Shown piece after piece: positions 55,027 to 64,000 of a stretch of 64,000 nt of DNA. The translations under genes were made by a program, and so were the position numbers. The notes beneath the pieces were generated by a model. That model was not told where the DNA came from, did not search any database, and saw only the letters and a list, made by a program, of their open reading frames with translations. Location of the stretch: NCBI RefSeq assembly GCF_963576545.1, contig NC_083637.1, positions 18,071,507 through 18,135,506 on the forward strand, read 5' to 3'. How positions within the stretch are numbered: position 1 is the stretch's first letter; every line of letters begins with the position of its first letter. The DNA comes from Limanda limanda. Its lineage: Eukaryota > Chordata > Actinopteri > Pleuronectiformes > Pleuronectidae.

Positions 55027-55980
55027 ATTTTGACTTCTGTGTGTCTCCTGGCAAATAGGCTCACGTTCTGTGTCTCACTGAGATTGACATTTATAAGCTT
55101 TTCCATCCTTATGTGTGCGTGTCTTAGATTTGAATCTTGTTGTGTGTATGTGTGTGTTTTTGTGTCACTGTATCTTCATACATGCCTGTCTCCAGTGTGA
55201 AAGCTTTCACTAGCAGCGACAGGGGGTAAAGTGTTTATTTGAACACATTGGAGAGGGCCTGCTGTGGGCCGCTCGGCTGTCTGCTGCAATCCCCTCTGCT
55301 TCTGGAGACACCCGGGGGGCGGTGCAGCTCGCACTCTCATTTAGTCTGTCTCTCCCGCTCTTTTTAAAGTATAACCAGTCTGTCTGGCTCCATCTTGTCT
55401 TCTGTCACACACCATCAAAGCGTGTTCTAGCGAATAATCTGGAAAAAAAAAGCATCTGTCTCTCCATTCTGCGCTCCCAGCCACTCGTAGATGTCTAACT
55501 TTAAAAGTGAAGTTTTTCTTTCTTAGATGCCGGGTGTGTCTAATGGAAAAACTTTATATATTTGTACTGTCACAAACTGTGCTGTCACTGAAAGCCAAAG
55601 TGAATGACGACAGAGAGAGACAGAGGCAACAGAACCCAGCTTATCCCGAATTCAACTACTGTCAGACGTGCTGAACTACAGATATTCTCCTGAATTTATT
55701 AGCAGGGGCTTTGTATGAGAATGCAAATGTCCGTGCAAGCCCATAAAAGAATAAGACAATGTTTCAGAAACAAGCGAGTGGGCAGATCGCTGGCGTTTCA
55801 AACATGCAAGAGACACCGAAACAAAAAACAAGAAGATTACAAATATCTCTGGATGAAAAAGTGGGGCCAGACAGATGTCAACATAGAAAGACAACAAGAT
55901 TTGAGAGCTTTTGGCCAAAAGGGCCCAACGCTGGGGTTGATGTGCTCAAACATTTCTGCAGTGGAATTTATACTTTATGT

Positions 55981-56281
55981 CCTGGGTCCTGGGTCTTGGG
56001 TCTTGGGTCCTGGGTCCTGGGTCCTGGGTCCTGGGTCCTGGGTCCTGGGTCCTGGGTCCTGGGTCCTGGGTCCTGGGTCCTGGGTCCTGGGTCCTGGGTC
56101 CTGGGTCCTGGGTCCTGGGTCCTGCCTCCTGCTTCCTGCTTCCTGCCTCCTGCCTCCTGCCTCTTGCTTCTTGCCTCCTGCCTCTTGCCTCTTGCCTCCT
56201 GCCTCCTGCCTCCTGCCTCCTGCCTCCTGCCTCCTGCCTCCTGCCTCCTGCCTCCTGCCTCCTGCCTCTTGCCTCCTGCCT
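55981..56281 (+). repeat. Two-part 7-bp minisatellite: 20 x CCTGGGT then 23 x CCTGCCT
   Basis: 55981-56120 is exactly 140 bp, 20 units of CCTGGGT with occasional CTTGGGT. 56121-56281 is exactly 161 bp, 23 units of CCTGCCT with CTTGCCT and CCTGCTT variants. The two unit types differ at two positions and the register does not break at the junction. Because 7 is not a multiple of 3, every frame reads the same heptapeptide (GPGSWVL, then SCLLPPA), which makes long but meaningless ORFs on both strands. Confidence 0.92.
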
Positions 56282-59200
56282 CCTGCAGGCCCTACCCTGT
56301 CACCACACCTCACTTTTGACCCGGTGAATCTCCTGCTGCATTGTTCATATGTGAAAGGCAAAACCTGGAGTTGTTGCTTGAAAACAGATTAGGTTTTTGG
56401 ATGTATTAGTGGTTTAGGCATCAAAATATGTTATCAAATATGTAATGTTACTGCTAAATTTGGACTTGTTCCATTTAAACGCTTTTGATCTTACTCAGGT
56501 ATCAACCATATTACAAAAATGTGGGCATGTTTTGTAAGTAGCATCTGATCTCTATTGCTGCACCGACATGAACATGTTATCCGTGCCTCACTTCACTCAC
56601 CCTCCTCACTGCGACATCAAATCCATCCCAACCTTTTGATCATGGCTGTGTTCACTCTTTGCTGCCGTACCTGTTGCAGCACTGCTCACCTGAAGACTAA
56701 TATGCTGCTCTTCATATCAAATTACATAAACCCTCAGTCTGCACTCCACTGTGGAAATGATTATTCTCCACTCTCCCACTCACTGCTTGAACAGATGTTT
56801 TCCTGTGGGCAGCATTTGCATTATAATCCGTGACATGCGAGTTGGATGAAATAGATATACGTTGACAGTAAGGGAAATTGGTTCTGTGTCATATGAATAA
56901 ACATTAACATTTAATTTTGGATTGTTACTTTATTCCACTTGATACTGTCACATATAGTATAGACTGCAGATGGAGGCGGTGCCCTCTATGACGATAGAAG
57001 TTTTCAGGGTCACATTGCAACCCTGAGCTTTGCATTCAGGTATTAACCCAGATACAATGTATGTACTGTGGACGTAAATGTCCTAATCAGTTGAACCTGA
57101 CCCAAGTACAGAGTCTGTGTAAAGTCTGATTTACTGTAGCTGTTGTGCAAATACAAAAACGGCTGAGACTGGCTGACACTAGACAGAATGCAAATATGTG
57201 TGATAATGCTGTAAATAGGTTCATCTTCCTGTGCAGATATTGATATTGCAATTTGGTTTTAAACTTTAGTAACCAATTTTGTAGAGGGGAAATAGTCTTC
57301 TTACCACAGTGTATTGGAGTGTGTGTTAATGAATGTTTGTGGTGGGAACAGAGAACAGGGACAGTGGGGGGTCCTCTCCTGAGGAGCCGGCTAATAGAAA
57401 CGACTGTGGAGTGACCTGCTGTGAAATGGTGGGTATCAGTAGAGATATTGATTTGACAGAGACAGAACATGCTGCTGGTTGATTAAGCTTATTGATACTG
57501 CATCGCCTACAAACATTCAATTTGTGTTACGCTCCGAGGTTTCTGTCAATTCCTCAGGTCTTTGTGGTTGCATGGAAGACATTTGTGTACAGAGTCCCCT
57601 CAGGGTCACGGCGAGAATACTTGTACCTACTAGTACTAGTGCCTCGCAATAGTTTTGCAATACTTTTCTTCTTCTATTCCTTCTGAGCCCTGTAGTGTGG
57701 CTCAGACCACCCTTTTCTGGCTGAACCTGTCTGAGCCTGAGAGAAAACTAACCGAGCCCGACCCGAACCTGACAGTTTCCCTCTATTGCGAGGTGTTGCA
57801 ACATGTATTGTGAGATAATGCAAAAGTATTGGGAGGTAACGCAACGTGTATCGTGCTGCAGTTCCCTGAAATTTGTTTAGACTTTGCTAAAGGCAGAGTA
57901 TAGTTTTTTTTTTATCCAGCATTAATTAGTCAAGCAAGATGAAGAGGATGGCGATATAACTCACAGCGATGAGTGGGCTGATTGCAGGGAAACGAGAGGT
58001 TGCACATTTCACACCTTCAGCAGAAACTAGTGTTTGCAAAGATCAGCTGGACACAAGTTACAGAGCAGATCAGCTCTGCAGACACCAACCAAACCTGAAG
58101 TGGCCATGACAAAGAGAAAGGAGAAGTACACTTACACAGTCAAATAGCTGCTCGATTTCATTTCATATAGTATCATCTAAACCTATTGAGAGGATGAGGC
58201 ACTGATCACCATCTCAGTGAAATTGCCTGCCATGCACAGATGGAATACAATAATGATTCGGAGATCTTCTTTTCTGATATGCAGCTGATCCAATGTTTCC
58301 TTTATAGGATCTGAAGTGGATTTTTGCACTGATGTCATTGTACTTTGAAGGATTAACTTTGCTAAAAGCAACATGCTAATTTAAGGGTTTCTTCATGCAG
58401 TAGCAAGAACATTATGAATACTTATTGGTCATAAAGGTAAATAGACAGATAGCAGTGGTTACTGACACAGCTTCTGTGTTTTAATGTGATTTGCAGCATA
58501 AACACAGACATTGTCAGGACCAGTAAACCTTATTTGGACCTAGGCCTGTTCTTATTGAGACAAAACATTATTTATGAGCTCAGGTTAAAGTTCAGATGTG
58601 GTTAGGTTAAGGTGAGGGTTAGCATGAATTGGTTAAGGTAACGGATTAGGTCTTATTGGACGTTAACAATAAATTAAAGTCAATAAAAAAATAAGGATAG
58701 CTGTGTGAGTGTGTGTACTCGCATATGAGCATGAGCGTGGACAAGTGCATGTACCCACTGAAGACATCTTCACACCGACCAACGTTGCCTGGTTACAGGC
58801 CAGTTGGCAAGGAAACGGTGGCTAATTTGCGATGGCCTCAGAAAACTGTGTGTGTGTGTGTGTGTTTGAGATGAACGAGGCCCTCTAATCTGTCAAGCAA
58901 GACAGGTGACCCAGTGCTGTGTTGATTAGCCGAGACAGACACAACATCAGTCATCCCTGCAGCCGCCATGAAACACACCTCTGTGTGATCGCAAACCAAT
59001 ACTGGGCCGTCTGAAATCTCTGTCACTTTTATCGACTGAATGATCCATTTAGGTGAGATACCTTTTTTAACTCAGACCAAAGTGGTATGACTATTACCTG
59101 GAGCCGCCCCTAATTCTGACAGCAATTCTTATAACAGCGCAACAGATGCAAGATCTGAATAAGGAAACATGTGTTGCATGTTCTAAGTTATCTGTTTTTC

Positions 59201-60485
59201 TGTTGAGGAAGATGTAGAGAAGGACTGACAGAGGTTAGAGAGACTGACTGCTTGTGAGTGGAAGCAATTTTCTGTGGCAGACTACATGCATTTGCCATCA
59301 CAGAAGACATGAGAGCAGTGGAGAGAGCAGGGGATGGGAAATGAAAGAGGACAGAAGAGGGGAGAAGAAAGGACGACGAGAACGGAAATAGTGTGGCCAG
59401 TCAATCCTGTCAGTGTCTGCTGATAAGAATAATCTGACCGAGTGTCGTGCCAACAGTAATGGACTGAAATTTAAATTGTTTTGGTCTGATACTGGGAATC
59501 CAGTGATGGGTCCAGATAGGAAAAAATGCTCCTGCAGGGAGAAGTCTAGCCTCTCTGCAAAAATGGGATGGATTTGTCTTTATTCTCCCCAGTGAGAGTT
59601 CATTTTCATATGTTCATGTGGTTTCCCTCTGACCGTTTTGACTCTTAATTACCTGTGAGGGTCACCTAAAATGGATCCCTGGAAGCCCGAGGCCTCATTT
59701 AACCCCTGAACACCAGCCCTTGACTTAGGTTTGTGGTCCCCGAAATTAAAGCCTTTGCGACAGCAAGCCGGTGTGATAGTAGAGCGGTGCAGGGTGGAAT
59801 TGCATGAACCCGCTTAAAGAAACCGCCTGTCCGGGACACTCAAAGAAGTAAAGCTAATGCATCCACAATTTAATTTGTCGAACACTAGACCTGCTATTCT
59901 ATTGGTTGGGGAATTTTAACAGACTTGTTGCACAGAAACAATCATGCGCAGAAGCTAAGATATCAAACCACAGGGAAATCCAAGAGTAGAAGTTTCACAC
60001 TGATACACACACGGTGCAATAACTCTACATACACATGCGTATTCACACACACTCCACACAGTTCAAGTTGTAACCACATTTTTGACGAATGTCCAACTGC
60101 ACTTTTTTCATAGTAAGCTCTAGACAGACGAGATCACTACAAAATCTGCAATTAAAATACTTGTAGGAAGTTTCTCGTGTTTTGTGACATTTGTGGTAAT
60201 TTCTAGGTTAGACATTGTGATATTGTTGCAGAGTTTTGTTGTTTTTTGTTATTTCCCCCCCAACTTCTCTGTCCCAAACATCACAACCATCACCTGTTAG
60301 TTATTAGTCCTGATCTTTTGTCTCCTTCTCTTCTTCTTCTTCCTCCTCTTCAAAGCAGAGTCGATTCAGTCTGCTCTCTGTCTCTACACAATCACATCTG
60401 CTCACAATAAGCCAGGGAAATAACAAGTTAGAGTGTTCGCTCTGTGGAGCACTTTACCCTTCAGTCTTTCACTGAAGTATCCCGT

Positions 60486-60509
60486 GGGGGGGAGGGGGGG
60501 GGACGGGGG
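60486..60509 (+). repeat. Interrupted poly-G tract
   Basis: Runs of 7, 9 and 5 G separated by A and AC. It could fold as a G-quadruplex; no function is shown. Confidence 0.7.
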
Positions 60510-62154
60510 ACGCTACACGAGTAACAAGTGGGTGAGAAATTGCAGAGGAGCTGCTGTTAAATGAAAGTGGGTTATAATGGAGTGCTGCGCTGGGACCAGC
60601 GGGGTCCGCTCTCATGCTTGTTGATTTTGCTGATGCATGCTATGTCAAATTGTTTCTTAATTGACTGAGTTTGTGCTCAGCTAAAGGTAACCTATCGAAG
60701 GCTGTTATCTTACCTGCTGCCTGCCTGCAGTCCTCGCTTGCTTTGTGCAGACTGGTTGAAACGATCACTTGGATTCAGTGACCACTTGATTCGATTTTGA
60801 TTTTTGGCCTAGTGAACTTCGGTCCTTAAGCCAAGAACAAATGCACTGATTATGACAAACATTAAACCAGCATTTATATATTCACAACAGACATGTAACT
60901 TGATTCACAGTTCAAACAGCACAATTGAGTGTGCTGTTTCTGTAATAATGATTTTATATATCTTTACCTTTGCTTGTTTCTATCACTCCTTCCTCTCCGA
61001 CACTTCTTCTCTTGGAGTGAAGCATTTGCCGAAGCCTCTAAGTTCGGGTGTTATTAATTGGCTCATGCACAGGCACTGCTGTGGCATTTTAGGGGCTATT
61101 AGAAGTCTTGTAGAGGCATTAGTCATGTCTCTGAAGTGTGACATGGGTAGAGCGCTGTCTGGGGGGGGCCTGACATGCATGGCAAGCTAGTCTATATCCG
61201 GGCCAGACGGCTGACCTTTTCCTGCAGATTCCTCCACGATGGGAGAGGTGATGTCTGGGTAATTAATGGTGTGCAATGTGGCGGAGCCTCACATTCCTCC
61301 CTTCTGCATCCCACCGCTCTGCTCTGTCGCTTTGTCACTCAACTGTCAAGTGACTCCATCAGAGGGATCTGACGGGGACGAGCAGGGAGATACAGGATCT
61401 GCTCATCTCTGTTCCTCACGGGGTGAAAATTTGTTCCCAGCTGGATGCAGACAAAGTTCAATTTAAATGCTTCGATGATAATGAAATTGAAAAAGAAATG
61501 ACAGTCTGAGTGACAGCCGGACTGAAGACGGTCATCTATTTTCGGGGTCACACAAGATGTTGTTTTTCCTCAGTGCAGAGAGAAGTTGTGGACAGTTATA
61601 CAGAGGGAATTATTAAAATGTCCATCTTTAGTTTTTATGGGCAAATGCTGCACAATTCCTGCGTCTTTTTCTTCTCCACTGAACAGAGCTGCGTTTGTCT
61701 GGGTAACTCTGAACTCTCTCTCTGTCAGCGACTAATGAAACAACCCACTGACTGCTGACTGGAACCCCGTCAGCCTCAGTGCCTGGCCGAGCCGGGAGCT
61801 GTCAGGTCAGACGCAGACTGTGGTAGAGATTAGCCCTGCTCATGTCAGATCGACCTCTTTGAGCGTGGCACTTTATTCTTTCCAACTGTACTGGCCGCTG
61901 TGCTGGCTGATGTGTTCATTTGTGCATGTGTGTGTGTAAACGTGGCTTCAGATCTCTTTCAGAGGTAAGGTTCCTGATGAGAATTATCTGTAACATCCAT
62001 GTTCATATGAGGACATGGACAGAGCAAAGTCAAGTAAATATGAAAATGATTTCCACAACCAAAAAGGCATTTTTTCTCCAAACGCTGAAATAATAAACAA
62101 AGCACTCTTTTTGTTTTTTCTCAGCAGTTTTGCTGATAGTAACTTATTAGCGTT

Positions 62155-62466
62155 TTTGTTTGTTTTTTTCTGTTGGTTTGCAGTATAACACAAAAACTGC
62201 TCGTCAGATTACAATGAAACTTGCTGGAAGGATGTGTTATGGGTCGGAGAAGAACCCATTAAAATCTTGTGTGGATCCAGATCAGGGACAAGGAATACAT
62301 TGTACTTTCATTAACGTTGCAAGATTTTTGCAGATTTTGACTTTTTCCTAGACCTAGAGAATAAATTATGGATCAAAATGATTAAAAAAATCAGGCACGT
62401 TTAAGAAACTTACATCAATGAGTGCCCGACTGGATTGAAAGAGACTGTTGGGCCTTGGCAGAGGTG
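62155..62466 (+). repeat. Dispersed repeat, family A (copy in rhbdl3 intron 2)
   Basis: It contains ACACAAAAACTGCTCGTCAG, CTTGCTGGAAGGATGTGTTA and GGGTCGGAGAAGAACCCATT, and ends GAGACTGTTGGGCCTTGGCA / GAGGT. The left end is partly eroded. Confidence 0.7.
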
Positions 62467-63442
62467 CTGGTTTATTTTTCCTGTTTCCCTCTCAATTAGT
62501 ATTAAATTGTGAAACAGCAAACAGTAAATCCTGCACGACAGCATTTGTCAGATTTATCCACTGTGGAGCTTCTGGATTATATATTTTCGAGAGTAAACAA
62601 GACCAAGAGTCTACAGCCATTCAAGCGGCTTTGTGGTGCCCTCCGGTTACCATGGATATCTGTACCAAATATTATGGTAATCTGTTTAATAGTTGTTGAG
62701 ATTTTTCAGTCTGGACAAAACTAGTGGACTAACTGAAAAAGAGCCAATTTTGTGGGGGACATCAGGCTGAAAGGACAAATCTCTCTCCCTGACATCAGGA
62801 TTACCATGAGTTATATGATCGCCCCACAGTCTTTGGGTGATGTCGGCTGTCGGTCTGAGTGTTTGACTTTTCACCTCTCCGTCACCACCGCCATTCTTCC
62901 CCCCTCATTCCAAGGGGCAGCCCCAATAACAAGCTGTCAGCTCCACTCAACCGGAACAAGTCCCTTAAATGAGACCAAGCCTGGAGTGATGATAAGCCCA
63001 TTAAACCACAGAACTTGGTCCAGTTTATACGGTTTCCATTGGCACTGATCATGTGACGAAAGAGAGAGAGAGAGAGATAAAAGAAAGATACCACACATGT
63101 AAAAACACCTCTCAGTGTCAAGGGCACGCTATGAAAAGCCTGATTAACGTGAGAAGGTGAATGTGTGTTACCTTCTCTGAGTGTGTGTTACCTGCTTTGA
63201 GTGTGTGGGAGTGATGTCCAGTGAAGGAGATGGCCTTGGTCTTTTGTGTCCTCCCTGGTGCTTCACTGTAATTAGCTGAGAGACTAATGAGCTTCTCCCA
63301 CTCTAACAAGGCCGCCTTTTATTAGGACTGCTAATTGCTCCATATGAGGGGGATGCTCAGGCTTTGTGCTCAGTAAGTACCAGGAAGTCATGAATGTCTA
63401 ATGTCTGATGTGGCTTCTCTGTCTTAACATCCAAAAACTCAT

Positions 63443-63830
63443 CCTCCATCGAGGCCCAACAGTCCTCTTAAGATGCACAAACTTTCACACACTCATAGAT
63501 ATCGGTTCCCTGAATATGTTCTTATTTTTTCAAGATCCATGAGTAATTTCCTTGGAAAATAGTGACACCGTTGAAAAACTCCATGTAAAAAATGTTGAAG
63601 AAAGTTTTGCAATATTAAGATAAGATCAGATCAGATCTGTCTTTATTGAAAAAAAAATGTTTCCATCAAAAATGAATCAACAAATCAAGACAACCGTATT
63701 TTGGGACATTTTGAAAGGAGGATTTCCGCCCCCTGACCTGGATCTGCACCAAAATGTAATGGATTTTTCCCTGACCCATACTACATCCTTCCACCAAGTG
63801 TTGTGACTTTGCATGTGTTTGGTTTTGTCA
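63443..63830 (-). repeat. Dispersed repeat, family A (inverted copy with a nested insert)
   Basis: The plus strand shows the complement of the family landmarks: CATCGAGGCCCAACAGTCCT, TTTCAAGATCCATGAGTAAT and CCCTGACCCATACTACATCC, then TTCCACCAAGTG. Inside it, at about 63617-63665, is AAGATCAGATCAGATCTGTC followed by TTTATTGAAAAAAAAA, whose complement looks like a retroelement tail ending CAATAAAGACAGATC; this seems to be a later insertion into the repeat. Confidence 0.6.
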
Positions 63831-64000
63831 TTTCCTATGAACCATAATGGTGTCAGACCCAAAAATCGCTTCCCATTGATTTCAATGTGGAAATAAACAA
63901 CACATTTGCTTCTGGACATAAAATGATCCCCCTCCCTCGCTTACAACTTCTGAAACTCTCCAGTGTTGAGCCAGATTGAGACAGAGGGGTGGAACTTAGG

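Noticed and set aside
55715..56392. Long ORFs on both strands with GPGSWVL and SCLLPPA repeats
   Set aside because: They are produced by the 7-bp minisatellite, which reads the same heptapeptide in all frames; no start or splice context.

Overview
The window is nuclear DNA from a ray-finned fish. It has vertebrate genes split by GT-AG introns, A/T-rich introns and intergenic DNA, abundant CA/GT/GA/CT microsatellites, and interspersed repeats typical of teleosts. The compact introns and repeat types suggest a percomorph-type teleost, but that is inference. No bacterial, viral, CRISPR or toxin system was found.

Six protein genes were reconstructed exon by exon. Every exon chain keeps phase, and the derived lengths fit the families. 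Left to right: the 3' half of suz12 (+, exons 28-6088, 386 residues in the window); an atad5-type PCNA-unloader gene (+, 8671-14641, 1030 aa, about 800 residues shorter than human ATAD5); tefm (-, 17653-15072, 377 aa); adap2 (+, 18715-22604, 380 aa); rhot1/Miro1 (+, 24199-35751, 619 aa, or 660 aa with a conserved 41-residue Cys-rich cassette exon); and the 5' end of rhbdl3 (+, from 41674), whose remaining exons lie beyond the window after an intron of at least 21 kb. As I recall the human 17q11.2 map, the set and orientations match, but NF1 and its flanking genes are missing between adap2 and rhot1, and suz12 sits directly before atad5.

The genes do not form one pathway. suz12 is Polycomb repression, atad5 is PCNA unloading at replication forks, tefm is mitochondrial transcription elongation, adap2 is phosphoinositide-dependent Arf6 GAP signalling, rhot1 is mitochondrial transport, and rhbdl3 is an intramembrane rhomboid-family protein. 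tefm and atad5 converge with overlapping 3' ends. tefm and adap2 diverge from about 1.06 kb of shared upstream DNA.

Non-coding content includes a complete non-autonomous hAT-like element in a suz12 intron, two dispersed repeat families each present several times, a SINE/LINE-type tail in a rhot1 intron, a two-part heptamer minisatellite (20 copies of CCTGGGT then 23 of CCTGCCT), and a cluster of long GT/GA/GT microsatellites. From 36.9 kb onward the sequence is mostly intergenic DNA and rhbdl3 intron. I found no wholly new system. The best leads are the rhot1 cassette exon, the shortened atad5, two stop-free in-frame introns in adap2, and the G-quadruplex-prone minisatellite.
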